Source of the DNA: Hygrocybe punicea
Lineage: Eukaryota; Basidiomycota; Agaricomycetes; Agaricales; Hygrophoraceae
NCBI GenBank assembly: GCA_963556145.1
Contig: OY744463.1
Coordinates: 1,922,001 to 1,986,000, forward strand
Direction of reading: 5' to 3'
DNA: 64,000 bases
A program made the translations under genes and the position numbers. This document shows, one piece after another, positions 33,984-45,319 of this stretch. Under the pieces are notes generated by a model. It was not told where the DNA came from, ran no database searches, and saw only the letters and a list, made by a program, of their open reading frames with translations. Each line of letters opens with the position of its first letter. Positions within the stretch are counted from its first letter, which is position 1.

Positions 33984-36149
33984 TTGTTCTATTATTTGTA
34001 TGTAGTGGCTGTTGTAAATAGTCACAAACAAGTTGAGTTTTGGGTTTTCACCCCAGTGACAACGATCTCGCACACCCCGAATCCGCGCCTACCCAGGCCG
34101 CGTTCACCACATCTGGAGCCCACCGCGAGGACTGTCAAGCTCACTTCACCTTTCCCTCTTTGCCTTTGCCATTTTTGGCATTTTACACCTCTTTCTGGCA
34201 GCAACAGCGCCCCCATAGCCAACAGTGCGCCATATTCGGCAGCATTTCAAGCTTCTCCAGTGGCTCAGCAGCTCTCAGGCCCATTTCCGATGTTTTCAAC
34301 ACCTCCGTATGGTTATTTCGTACCTGTTGCGCCTCCTGGGCCGCAGAACTCGGCCTTTTGGCCTTTTTGTCACGCCGTCACAGCCACGTCACACGGTCTT
34401 CAATATGCCCCCCCCTTCGCTTTTCCCATTTATTTCACTAGTTCCCCCACCCACACTCATCTCAACACATCCAACGGACTCGGAAGACGACCCCCCACAG
34501 ATCCCGCTCGAAAAACCACGCCCGGAAAGCCCCAGAACGGCCGCAACGAACCCGTCCAACATGGAGCGCGCCTCGCGCATCAAACGAGTAACGGAGACCC
34601 GGTAGTCGAAGGAAAGCGCGCGCATTGCAACGGCTGTTGCATGTGCAGTCCCAGGTACGCCCCTCCTCGCCGTTTCCGCGGTTGCCATGCAGGTAAACGC
34701 GTCCGCGCGCGCAAGTCCAACGTGAATACGCATATTGACGCGTCCTCACTCGTTTCCGCCTCGTTTCCGCCCCCGTCTTCGCGTACGCCCTCGCAATCGT
34801 CCCCAGGGGTGTTCCAACACACGCCGCCATCGTCTGCGCCCGCGCCGTCCCCGGAAAAATGCGTCCGCGCGCGCCAACGCAACGTTAACACGCGTATCGA
34901 CGCGTCCCCCCTAGTTTCCGGCTCAAATGGCCCCCCGTTTGCACCCACGGACACGCTGTCGTCCCCGGAGGCGAACCGTGATGCGCCCCTACCGTCTGCG
35001 CCCTCGCCAGCCTCAGGACGACCCGCCCACGCGCCCCAACGCGTCGAAAACACGCGTATCGACACAACCACCTCCGTTTCGCCCTCGTTTCGCCCGCCGT
35101 CACCGTCTACGCCCTCGCCGTCGTCCAAAGAGGCCAGCCGTGACATGCCCCCACCGTTTGAGCCCGTGTCGTCCCCAGGAATCCGCGCTAGCGCCCCGCA
35201 GACGCCGTTTTCAACATCGGCCCCCGTTTCTGCCCCCATTCCACTCCCATTTCGCCTGCCGTCAGCGTCTACGCCCTCTCCGTCGTCCCCGGATGCAAGC
35301 CACGACGTACACCCGTCGTTTGAACGCGCACCATCCCCAGGAAAACGCCTCCGTGCGCGCCCAAGGCCGATTTCCACGCGTCCCGGCGCGTCTGCCTCCG
35401 TTTCACCCCCGTTTCGCCCCGCGTTCGCGTCCACGGCCTCGACGTCGTCCCTAGAGGCGAACCGTTACACGCCCCCGCCGTCTGACCCCGTGCCGTCGCC
35501 AGAAAAATGCGTCCGCGCGCATATCGACACATCCGTCCCCGTTCCGCTCTCGTTTCGACCCCCGGCAGCCGCGTACCACCGACAGGACCCCCATATCACC
35601 CTCCATGACGCCGTACAAGCCGCCCCCGCCGCGTTCGAGCCCCCAACGCCGTCCCACATCGCCCCACCATTGGCCGCTGCATTCCATCATCCAGGACCAA
35701 CGCCGGACCCACGGACCAGCCCCTACGCCCACGTTCACGCCCCCACGCCTCTGTACGGCCCCCTCCCGTCCCAAACGAGTCCGCCCCTGTCCCTCTTCGA
35801 TGCCCCCAACACACCACGTCACCCGCTACCCCAGTCAACCCCGCATGCCCACGATCCACCCCACGGAGCCTCGCAGGCCCATTCGGTAGCCCATACCATG
35901 ACCCCGCGCTCGACCCCGTCCTGCTATGCCCATGCAATGCCGCTCCATGACTTTGTACCCACTACACCCTTGTCGGGCACACTACCAACGTCCATGTTTG
36001 CCACTGACGACATACCTGCTGCGACATTGCTTGCGCTCGAGTCAGCATTGTTATCCCTCAAGGCCCTCAAGGTTCTGGAGCAAAAGTTGGTAAAGTTGGT
36101 GGATCGGTTGGAGAAGTTGGAAGACTTTGTGTTGGAAGATTCCTGTTGA
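33984..36149 (+). CDS. Proline-rich repeat protein of TRIM/LARD-like 2, up to 721 residues
   Basis: The frame opens inside the left LTR and ends at TGA 36147-36149. Residues ~240-515 are five and a half tandem 54-residue repeats (162-bp period: repeat starts at 34701, 34863, 35025, 35187, 35349, 35511). Each has a basic V-R-A-R-like start, N-T-R-I-D-A in the better copies, and a Pro/Ser-rich rest. The C-terminal ~45 residues form a heptad-like helix (L-x-x-L-x-x-L-E-x-K-L-x-K-L-V). The translation start may be later, for example the Met near 34290. It occupies the gag position and could be a diverged capsid-like or accessory protein, but no family is recognised. The other strand is also open here because of GC bias. 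Confidence 0.5.
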   Translation: MFYYLYVVAVVNSHKQVEFWVFTPVTTISHTPNPRLPRPRSPHLEPTARTVKLTSPFPLCLCHFWHFTPLSGSNSAPIANSAPYSAAFQASPVAQQLSGPFPMFSTPPYGYFVPVAPPGPQNSAFWPFCHAVTATSHGLQYAPPFAFPIYFTSSPTHTHLNTSNGLGRRPPTDPARKTTPGKPQNGRNEPVQHGARLAHQTSNGDPVVEGKRAHCNGCCMCSPRYAPPRRFRGCHAGKRVRARKSNVNTHIDASSLVSASFPPPSSRTPSQSSPGVFQHTPPSSAPAPSPEKCVRARQRNVNTRIDASPLVSGSNGPPFAPTDTLSSPEANRDAPLPSAPSPASGRPAHAPQRVENTRIDTTTSVSPSFRPPSPSTPSPSSKEASRDMPPPFEPVSSPGIRASAPQTPFSTSAPVSAPIPLPFRLPSASTPSPSSPDASHDVHPSFERAPSPGKRLRARPRPISTRPGASASVSPPFRPAFASTASTSSLEANRYTPPPSDPVPSPEKCVRAHIDTSVPVPLSFRPPAAAYHRQDPHITLHDAVQAAPAAFEPPTPSHIAPPLAAAFHHPGPTPDPRTSPYAHVHAPTPLYGPLPSQTSPPLSLFDAPNTPRHPLPQSTPHAHDPPHGASQAHSVAHTMTPRSTPSCYAHAMPLHDFVPTTPLSGTLPTSMFATDDIPAATLLALESALLSLKALKVLEQKLVKLVDRLEKLEDFVLEDSC
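34114..34130 (+). promoter_or_regulatory. Primer-binding site of TRIM/LARD-like 2
   Basis: TGGAGCCCACCGCGAGG, 2 nt after the LTR. Identical to the site in element B (53936-53952, minus). The primer tRNA was not identified. Confidence 0.75.
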
Positions 36150-38389
36150 GTTGATTGGATTTTTGTTTTTGTTTTGTTTTGTTTGTTTTGTTTTCAGTAT
36201 TGTCCCTTCCCTCCCTCCCTTTTTCTTTTTCCTATTTCTTCCTCCCTTGCCTTATGTGAGACTGGGGACAGTCTCTATTTGTGTCCCTACTGGATGTAGA
36301 GACATCTATATCTCTGGGTACGTATTCACTCATTTTACTATATTCTCTATTTGTTCTATTATTTGTATGTAGTGGCTGTTGTAAATAGTCACAAACAAGT
36401 TGAGTTTTGGGTTTTCACCCCAGTGACAACGATCTCGCACACCCCGAATCCGCGCCTACCCAGGCCGCGTTCACCACACCGGTGGGCCTTGAAACCTGGA
36501 ACTGAACCCGCGGTCCGGTTCAGCACTTGGCTGAACTTAGACTGAACCTAGGGTTTGGTTCGGGGTTTGAACCGGGTTCGGCTAGGTTTGGAACCGAACT
36601 ACGGCAACACTAGTGGGCGTGGTAGGGTACGACTCGGAAAGCAGCAAATTGAGATCTAGAAACCGCACCGTCGAGTTTGGCTAGTATGTAGGATCCGCCT
36701 TCTGTTTTCCTAACGACAACCATGGGTCCAAAGTACCGCGGTTTTGCTTTACGATCGAGAGACATTTCGATGCGTGAATTTCGGACGAGAACGAGGTTAC
36801 CAGGTTCGAAGTCAAAAACTTTGATCGTGTTGGCGTATTTCTGCTCGAATTGCCGGGCGGACGCGAGCCGAGATTTGGTAAGCTTTTCTTTGACCCGATC
36901 GAGGTCGGCTTCTCATTTACGAAGTTGTCGGGCGTGGATGACTATGAGATTGGTCGTAGACATCGTATCTTGCATTGGAACCATATATGTAGCTTTGGCA
37001 AAATTGAATGGAAAAAGCGGTTCTACTCCGTGTGCGATGTAGTAGGACGAGTATCCAAGGCTTTTGTGTGTAGTGACCCGTTCGGCCCAAAATACGGAAT
37101 GGGTAACGGTGTGCCATTTCTTTTCATCTCCATCACAACTTTTCATAATGGCCTCCCGGACATCTAGGTGGCGACGCTCAATGGGTCCGTTCGCTTGTGA
37201 GTTATAGGGCGAAATGCAGATGTGCCGGATACCGTAGCGGGAGGTGAGATAGTCGAGCGCCTCTACGAACGGCTTGCCATTGTCGGTGACGATTTCTTCG
37301 AGAGCGCCCCAACGGCATAAGATGTCTTCGAACAAGAACGTGCCGATGGTGGAGCCGGTCTTGCGGCGTAACATGCGGAACTCAGGGTAGGCGGACAGGG
37401 AGCAACGGGCTTGGACGATGTATCGATAACCGCCGGATTGTGGCATAAACATTGTGTCGACATACGCTTTACGAAATAGCGAGGCCGGTGTAGCGACGGT
37501 GGGCGGAATGTGGTGATAACGCATTTTCCGTACTTGACACTGATGGCAAGACTGGACGTACCACTTAACGTCGTGGTCGAGGTGCGGCCACCAGAAACGA
37601 TCGAGTAGCCGGGCATGGATGGAGAATATACCTTTGTGGCCGAGAGAGTCGTGAGCGTCTTTGAGTAACTGAAGCCGGCGGTTGGGCGGTATGACGAGTT
37701 TGTGTTTTCCGTGACAGTCTTTATGCCAAAGCTTGTTATCGGTGACGAAGAATTCAAGGGCGTATCGTAAGGACAGATGGTATTCTTCGTCCGTGAGGTT
37801 CACGGGTCGGGTTAGATCTCGTAACCAAGTCTCGATGAGGGCAAGACGAACGTCGGCCGCGCGGGCTTTATCGGATCGTGGTATGTCAGAAACGGCTTCC
37901 TGATTTGTGTAGATGAGGACGGCCGGTAATTCTTGGAGTCGGTCGGCTGTGGCACGGCAGCAGCCACATACGGCAATCGGCTTCGACGGTATGGGGACGG
38001 GTTGGTAGTTGACGACTTCCATAAAGAAACCGTAGGAGTGGTCGAGCCATTCGTCGGAGTCGTTGATCTCCTTGGGGTCGTCTGCAGCGCGGGGACGTTG
38101 GGAGAGTCCGTCGGGTGCACCGTGTGCGGAAGCGGGTACGTGAACGAGTCTAAAGTCAAATAAGAGCACGCTGGCTATCCATCGGTTGATCGTTGCATTG
38201 GGCTGAATGTCGGGGTTGTTGAGCATCCCTTTTATGTACTTCGCGTCGACTTCAACAGTGAGGTTGCGGACGCCGATAATGAAAATCCGGTAGGCGCGGA
38301 GGCAGTAGACCCAGTCGTTTTGGTTAACCCGATCGCAGATATAGTTGCAAAAGGTAGGTACACATAGCGCAGTTGCTTGCTGGGGGGGT

Positions 38390-39850
38390 AGGTTAACCCA
38401 AAAGACAGCTCTTGCTGGGGAAATGTGGTGTGGTAGGTTGACCCAGGTACAGATCTTGCTGGTCAAGGGCACCTGGGTGGGTCAACCTGGTGTCAGCTCT
38501 GCCATGGGGTAGGTTAACCCAGGGCAGCTATTCCAGGATGGATGGGTTGACCCAGGTCCAGCTGTTCAAGCCATGTGGGTTTACCTGGCTTCAGTTATTG
38601 CTGCAGCACTGGGTTGACCCTAGACCAGTTCTTGCTGCACACTGGGGTTGACCTGGACCCAGCTGTTGCTGCGGCATTGGGTTGACCAGGGCCCAGCACA
38701 TGCTGGAGGGGGTGACTGGGGTCCAGCAATTGCTGGGTTGACCTGGCCCCAGCTCTTGCTGCAGGATTGGGTCAACCCAGGTCCAGCTCTTGTTGCAGCA
38801 TCGGGTCAACCCAGGTCCAGCTCTTACTGCTGCACCGGGTGGACCCAGGGCCATCTTTTGCTGCAGCACTGGGTCAACCCAGGGCCAGCTATTGCTGGAG
38901 CATTGGGTTGACCTGGTCCCAGCTCTTGCTGCAGCACTGGGTTGACCCAGGTCCAGCACCTCCTGCAGGGCTTGGGTTGACCAGGGTCCAGCTATTGATG
39001 CAGCACTTGGTTGACCCAGGTCCAGCAATTACTGTGGCATTGGGTTGACCTGGTCCCAGCTCTTGCTGCAGCACTGGGTTGACCCGGGTCCAGCACCTCC
39101 TGCAGGGCTTGGGTTGACCGGGTCCAGCTATTTCTGCAGCACTGGGTTGACCCGGGTCCAGCACTTCCTGCAGGGCTTGGGTTGACCGGGGTCCAGCTAT
39201 TGCTGCAGCATTTGGTTGACCCTGGCCCAGCACTTGCTGCAGGGTAGGTTGACTGGGGTCCAGCTATTGCTGCAGCACTTGGTTGACCCAGGTCCAGCAA
39301 TTACTGCAGCATTGGGTTGACCTGGTCCCAGCTCTTGCTGCAGCACTGGGTTGACCCAGGTCCAGCACCTCCTGCAGGGCTTGGGTTGACCGGGTCCAGC
39401 TATTTCTGCAGCACTGGGTTGACCCTGGCCCAGCACTTGCTGCAGGGTAGGTTGACCAGGGTCCAGCTATTGCTGCTGCACTAGGTTTACCCTGGCCCAG
39501 CACTTGCTGCAGGGTAGGTTGACTGGGGTCCAGCTATTGCTGCAGCACTTGGTTGACCCAGGTCCAGCAATTACTGCAGCATTGGGTTGACCTGGTCCCA
39601 GCTCTTGCTGCAGCACTGGGTTGACCAGGGTCCAGCTATTGCTGCAGGGTAGGTTGACTGGGGTCCAGCCCGTTCTGTAGCGTTGGGTTGATCCTGGACC
39701 CACCCAATCGGCAGGATTGGGTTCACCACGGCCCGGCTATTGCTCCAGCACTGGGTTGCCATGCTCAGCTCTTGCTGCAGAATTGGGTTGACCCTGGCCT
39801 AGCTCTCGCTGCAGGATTGGGTTGACCAGGATCCAGCTCTTGCTGCCATG
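38390..39850. repeat. Minisatellite of the left foldback arm, ~34-bp unit
   Basis: About 40 variable copies of a unit like GGGTTGACCCAGGTCCAGC plus TNTTGCTGCAGCACT. PstI-type CTGCAG cores recur in most copies. All long ORFs here are repeats of the unit. Confidence 0.9.
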
Positions 39851-40463
39851 TGGGCTCATGTTGGTCCACAGGCTTGAGCCACACCCCAGTCTGCCTGCAA
39901 TTATTTCATGTTCACAACATTGACAGAGCTCACACCAGCTCAAGCCAATATTTACTCAGAAACTGCCATATAAAGTCATCAAAAATTTTCAATCTGTACA
40001 TGACACACAATGTACCACGTAATATAATTTGAATGCACTTATTAAAAGCACAGGGAATAGCAAAATTAAAACATTATTATTTTGACAATGCACAATATCT
40101 TACTTTCACTATCAGCTATCAGCCGTTACAGGAGCTATTTATTCCCAATGACAATCTATGACAAAATCAGAACTTACCACACTTCAAATATTGTGCTTTT
40201 CTATTTAATATTGCTCAATTCTCCATTGGAATCAATATATATAACCTCACTATTACTTAAAATAGACACATAAATTTAATGATTATTTTATCCAAATACA
40301 TAATTATATAGTGAAGGGCAGAAGGCAGGTGAGAGGAAGATAGGGGAGTGGGAGAGGGAGGAAGGTGGGAGTAGGAGAGGGAGGAAGGTGGGAGTGGGAG
40401 AAGGGAGTGGGAGTGGGAGAAGGGGGAAGGTGGGAAGGCAGCAGGGACGGGAGGGAGACAGAG

Positions 40464-40535
40464 ATGGAGACGGAGAGGGAGAGGGAGAGGGAGAGGGAGA
40501 GGGAGGAGGAGAGGGAGGAGAGTCGGAAGTACATA
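40464..40535. repeat. GAGGGA purine tract, left foldback arm
   Basis: GAGGGA-type repeats, about 70 nt. The mirror tract in the right arm is much longer. Confidence 0.85.
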
Positions 40536-41119
40536 CCGGTTCCGTTCCTGTTGTCCTCATCGTCTTTGTCTACGTCTCCGCCGTCCTCGTCCTCGTCGTT
40601 CCCGTCCCAGTCATCCCAGTCCCCATTGTCCACGTTTCCGCCGTTCCAGTCCCTGTCGTTCCCGTTCCCGTCGTTCCTCTCGGTGTCGTCATCGTCCTCG
40701 TTGTCGTTGTCATCGCCCGTAGTCCTCGTCGTCCGCCAGATCGTCGTCGTCGTCTGCGTCGTCCTATCGTCCCCTCGCTAGCCATCCCCGTCGTTCCCGT
40801 TCCCGTCGTTCCCGTTTCCGTCGTCCCTGTTCCCATCGTCCTCCTTGTCATTGTCATTGTCATTGTCATTGTCGTCGTCATTGTCGTCGTCCTCGTCCTC
40901 GTCATTGTCGTCATCCTCTCGTCCTCGTTGTCGTCATCCCCATCTCCGTCCCCGTCGTCGTCCTCGTCGTTCCCTGGATGCTCCCATCGTCCTGTTGTCT
41001 CTTCGCTGGCCGTCTCCGTCCCCGTCGTCTTCCCTGGCTGGCCGTCTGTGCCCTCGTCGCCTCTGTCCCCGTCGTTGCCTGCCATCCGCCGTTTCGGCCC
41101 TTCAGTTGGGTGTTGACGT

Positions 41120-42240
41120 GACATGGCGCGGGCATGCCTGTTGCGGTTAATTTCAGGCGTGGCAGTGAGAAAGTCCTTCATAAAAACAATAATATTATCT
41201 AGCATAGTAATAGTAATAAATTTTGAGAAATCTACTTACCTTCTACTTGATTTTGCTGCTGTTGCTGTTCTCGTGGACGCATCGTGGAGTACGCGACGAT
41301 TTGAACCCATGCCGGAGGTTGCCGATAATCTGCCCAAACGGGCGCGAGTTGCCTTATATGTAACCAAGATCTTACTTTTCTCAGTGTAATTGCATGGAGC
41401 ACAACGACTGTGTAGCACATTTAAGACCATGTAGAGATAGAATTAGCCTCTAACTACATCCTCCCCAAATTTTGTATTTTATTATGGCATACATAGAGAG
41501 ATATCCATGATTCATTGATACCTCCCTGCCAATTCCGGACCCTTAAAGTGCTACATTACCAATATTGCTCTGAAAAATATGAGAATAATTTGGAAACTAC
41601 TATGTAAAGTATCTATTGTATTGATGATCAGTGCCTGGCACTTGGTGGTCCCGGAATCTGTTGTAGCCAAGAAATGAAAGGTTCAAAGTAAAGCTGAACT
41701 TGAAGTTCGGACTCAGTTGATGGGTCAGCCACAATGCACAATTCTGTGCATTTGCTTGGCTGAAACAAAGGTCCTGGTCCACCCACAATCAGGCACTTAT
41801 GTGTACCACAATGAGTACTCATTAAAGTACTCCTTAGATTAATTTCAGATTTTTAAGACAAAGTTAGATCATTAAGGGTCCAATTCTGGCAGAGGAATGG
41901 AATAAATTGTGAATAGCTCTTGATGCAGGGCCGAATAAAATACAAATTTTGGTATGAGGGTAGATATACCATATTTACACCTTTTGAGGATCTCACTTCG
42001 GGTATGCATGCATTGTTGTGCATGCTAGAAGATTCAAAAGCGTCAGCGACACTTCCATGTTTGGCAACTCGAACCTGTTTGGGAAATTGGCAACAGCCGG
42101 TTGGCTTTCCCGCGCGAGTTCAAAGCTTCGACTTGTTGATTTCAACAACGCGTCAACGCGTCAGACAGGTGCAGAGGAACACCCAAGGTAAATTTCTGAT
42201 TTGAACATTTTTGTCTTCTTTGCTAATTGTTGACCTTTTG
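41120..42240. other. Central, unpaired part of the foldback element
   Basis: About 1.1 kb without arm homology, AT-rich at 41400-41950. ORFs are below 100 codons and show no transposase motifs. Probably the loop or spacer. Confidence 0.6.
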
Positions 42241-42763
42241 CAGCTACACCACGCCAAACACAGGCGAATCCAAAAACCCATCACCAGAACACAATGCGCC
42301 AGCAAACAGAACGGAAGCCGATGAAAACGGCCACTGTGAGGATGGCAGAAACAAGGCCACGAGGCCGGGTACGAGGATGCGCCAACGACCAGGACGGACG
42401 GCCGAGACAACCACGACGGCAACGATGAGGACAGTCGACGAGGTCACAGACGGCCGGCGACAGGACAATGGGACGGAGAAGGATAGCGATGGGACGACAG
42501 GACGACGGAGACGACGACGACCATCCGGGGGACGACAACAACCATCCAGGTGGCGACGAGGACGACGACGGGGACGGAGACGCGGATGACGACGACAACG
42601 AGGACGATGACGACGACGACGGGAACGACGGGAACGGGAATGACAGCGACGGGGACGACGGGGACAAGGACGGCGGAGACGCAGACGAGGACGACGGGAC
42701 GAGGACGGCGGAGACGTAGACGAAGACGACGAGGACAACGGGAACGTATGTACATTCCACTCT

Positions 42764-42886
42764 CCTCCCTCTCCCTCTCCCTCTCCCTCTCCCTCTCCCT
42801 CTCCCTCTCCCTCTCCCTCTCCCTCTCCCTCTCCCTCTCCCTCTCCCTCTCCCTCTCCCTCTCCCTCTCCCTCTCCCTCTCCGTTC
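42764..42886. repeat. CCCTCT hexanucleotide tract, right foldback arm
   Basis: Nearly pure (CCCTCT)n, about 18-20 copies, against about five in the left arm. The tract has expanded or contracted since the arms were copied. Confidence 0.9.
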
Positions 42887-43439
42887 TCCATCTCTGTCTC
42901 CCTCCCGTCCCTGCTGCCTTCCCACCTTCCCCCTTCTCCCACTCCCACTCCCTTCTCCCACTCCCACCTTCCTCCCTCTCCTACTCCCACCTTCCTCCCT
43001 CTCCCACTCCCCTATCTTCCTCTCACCTGCCTTCTGCCCTTCACTATATAATTATGTATTTGGATAAAATAATCATTAAATTTATGTGTCTATTTTAAGT
43101 AATAGTGAGGTTATATATATTGATTCCAATGGAGAATTGAGCAATATTAAATAGAAAAGCACAATATTTGAAGTGTGGTAAGTTCTGATTTTGTCATAGA
43201 TTGTCATTGGGAATAAATAGCTCCTGTAACGGCTGATAGCTGATAGTGAAAGTAAGATATTGTGCATTGTCAAAATAATAATGTTTTAATTTTGCTATTC
43301 CCTGTGCTTTTAATAAGTGCATTCAAATTATATTACGTGGTACATTGTGTGTCATGTACAGATTGAAAATTTTTGATGACTTTATATGGCAGTTTCTGAG
43401 TAAATATTGGCTTGAGCTGGTGTGAGCTCTGTCAATGTT

Positions 43440-44900
43440 GTGAACATGAAATAATTGCAGGCAGACTGGGGTGTGGCTCAAGCCTGTGGACCAACATGAG
43501 CCCACATGGCAGCAAGAGCTGGATCCTGGTCAACCCAATCCTGCAGCGAGAGCTAGGCCAGGGTCAACCCAATTCTGCAGCAAGAGCTGAGCATGGCAAC
43601 CCAGTGCTGGAGCAATAGCCGGGCCGTGGTGAACCCAATCCTGCCGATTGGGTGGGTCCAGGATCAACCCAACGCTACAGAATGGGCTGGACCCCAGTCA
43701 ACCTACCCTGCAGCAATAGCTGGACCCTGGTCAACCCAGTGCTGCAGCAAGAGCTGGGACCAGGTCAACCCAATGCTGCAGTAATTGCTGGACCTGGGTC
43801 AACCAAGTGCTGCAGCAATAGCTGGACCCCAGTCAACCTACCCTGCAGCAAGTGCTGGGCCAGGGTCAACCTAGTGCAGCAGCAATAGCTGGACCCTGGT
43901 CAACCCAAGCCCTGCAGCAAGTGCTGGACCCTGGTCAACCCAGTGCTGCAGCAATAGCTGGACCCTGGTCAACCTACCCTGCAGCAAGTGCTGGGCCAGG
44001 GTCAACCCAGTGCTGCAGAAATAGCTGGACCCGGTCAACCCAAGCCCTGCAGGAGGTGCTGGACCTGGGTCAACCCAGTGCTGCAGCAAGAGCTGGGACC
44101 AGGTCAACCTACCCTGCAGCAAGTGCTGGGCCAGGGTCAACCAAATGCTGCAGCAATAGCTGGACCCCGGTCAACCCAAGCCCTGCAGGAAGTGCTGGAC
44201 CCGGGTCAACCCAGTGCTGCAGCAAGAGCTGGGACCAGGTCAACCCAATGCCACAGTAATTGCTGGACCTGGGTCAACCAAGTGCTGCATCAATAGCTGG
44301 ACCCTGGTCAACCCAAGCCCTGCAGGAGGTGCTGGACCTGGGTCAACCCAGTGCTGCAGCAAGAGCTGGGACCAGGTCAACCCAATGCTCCAGCAATAGC
44401 TGGCCCTGGGTTGACCCAGTGCTGCAGCAAAAGATGGCCCTGGGTCCACCCGGTGCAGCAGTAAGAGCTGGACCTGGGTTGACCCGATGCTGCAACAAGA
44501 GCTGGACCTGGGTTGACCCAATCCTGCAGCAAGAGCTGGGGCCAGGTCAACCCAGCAATTGCTGGACCCCAGTCACCCCCTCCAGCATGTGCTGGGCCCT
44601 GGTCAACCCAATGCCGCAGCAACAGCTGGGTCCAGGTCAACCCCAGTGTGCAGCAAGAACTGGTCTAGGGTCAACCCAGTGCTGCAGCAATAACTGAAGC
44701 CAGGTAAACCCACATGGCTTGAACAGCTGGACCTGGGTCAACCCATCCATCCTGGAATAGCTGCCCTGGGTTAACCTACCCCATGGCAGAGCTGACACCA
44801 GGTTGACCCACCCAGGTGCCCTTTACCAGCAAGATCTGTACCTGGGTCAACCTACCACACCACATTTCCCCAGCAAGAGCTGTCTTTTGGGTTAACCTAC
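43440..44900. repeat. Minisatellite of the right foldback arm
   Basis: Reverse-complement copy of 38390-39850. One block is of different length (67-bp difference). Confidence 0.9.
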
Positions 44901-45185
44901 CCCCCCAGCAAGCAACTGCGCTATGTGTACCTACCTTTTGCAACTATATCTGCGATCGGGTTAACCAAAACGACTGGGTCTACTGGCGGAGGGCCCTGAA
45001 GAGGCTGTAGAGTTCAAGCTTGGACTGGGAGTATTGGGCTTCACGTTCGTTCCACGATATTGAACCAAAGCGATTCGGATAACGTTTTCCGTCAGCGCGG
45101 ATTTGCATGAGAATGAAGCCGACTCCAAGGACGGATGAATCAACGGCGAGAATCACTTCCCATTCACGCGTGTAGTCGATAGCGC

Positions 45186-45319
45186 TGGATTAGGGAGAAA
45201 GGGTGATCACGTGACCTTCCCACGGTTGGACCTGGTAGATAGCCCTGTTTGGCAGTTAGAGAGTTTCCAGTTTTAGCCTCAGAGCCAAGCAACTAGCTCG
45301 AGGACTCCTTCTGTGTCCA
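45186..45319 (-). mobile_element. Solo LTR of a small element, related to TRIM-like 1
   Basis: 134 bp, TGGATTAGG...GTGTCCA, flanked by GCGC (45182-45185 and 45320-45323). On the minus strand it shares CAACCGTGGGA and GTCACGTGA with the TRIM-like 1 LTR. It splits the RT to RNase H junction of pol. Insert plus duplication is 138 nt (46 codons), so frame is kept but stops are added. Confidence 0.78.

Larger units (their letters stand above)
33928..36478 (+). mobile_element. LTR element without pol (TRIM/LARD-like 2), inserted in the hAT-like element
   Basis: Two 184-bp direct repeats, 33928-34111 and 36295-36478 (TGTAGAGA...CACCACA), flank 2183 bp. The target duplication is CCGG (33924-33927 and 36479-36482). 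Two nt past the left repeat lies TGGAGCCCACCGCGAGG (34114-34130). The same 17 bases follow the 5' LTR of element B, and a CpG-decayed form follows that of element A. The element shares the priming system of the resident gypsy family. It encodes one long proline-rich ORF and no RT. Confidence 0.9.
32945..36612. mobile_element. hAT-like DNA element (non-autonomous), itself interrupted
   Basis: Termini are TAGTGTTGCCGAAGTTC on the left and the inverted TAGTGTTGCCGTAGTTC on the right. The flanking 8 bp are GTGGGCAT (32937-32944) and GTGGGCGT (36613-36620), an imperfect 8-bp duplication as made by hAT transposases. Both ends are rich in inverted GGTTC/GAACC motifs. Without the nested LTR element it is 1113 bp and holds no transposase. 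It split the last codons of pol. Confidence 0.82.
38303..44985. mobile_element. Foldback DNA element, 6.7 kb, with >2-kb inverted arms
   Basis: It starts CAGTAGACCC and ends GGGTCTACTG, with GCGGAGG on both sides (38296-38302 and 44986-44992, a 7-bp duplication). Position p on the left pairs with 83288-p on the right. Past a 67-bp length difference in the minisatellite it pairs with 83355-p. Arms match almost perfectly from the ends to about 40460 and 42890, then more loosely to about 41100 and 42290. Each arm holds terminal unique DNA, a ~34-bp minisatellite, an AT-rich segment and a purine/pyrimidine tract. The centre (41120-42240) shows no transposase. It split the RNase H region of element A's pol. 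Foldback (FB, Galileo) elements have this build; superfamily uncertain. Confidence 0.93.

Noticed and set aside
34580..35434. Minus-strand ORF antisense to the 54-residue repeats
   Set aside because: Open because of GC bias and the 162-bp period. The plus frame is longer and fits the LTR and primer-site orientation.
38591..39762. Repeated ORFs with W-V-N-P/G-S-T-Q motifs in the foldback arms
   Set aside because: They follow the 34-bp minisatellite period and appear in both arms on opposite strands; not genes.
38390..39850. Resemblance to a CRISPR array (regular repeats)
   Set aside because: Units are head-to-tail with no unique spacers, in a eukaryotic genome; a minisatellite.
40388..41205. 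Val/Ile/Pro-rich and Thr/Gly-rich ORFs in the foldback element
   Set aside because: Low-complexity GTC/GAC repeats; the same DNA is open in several frames.
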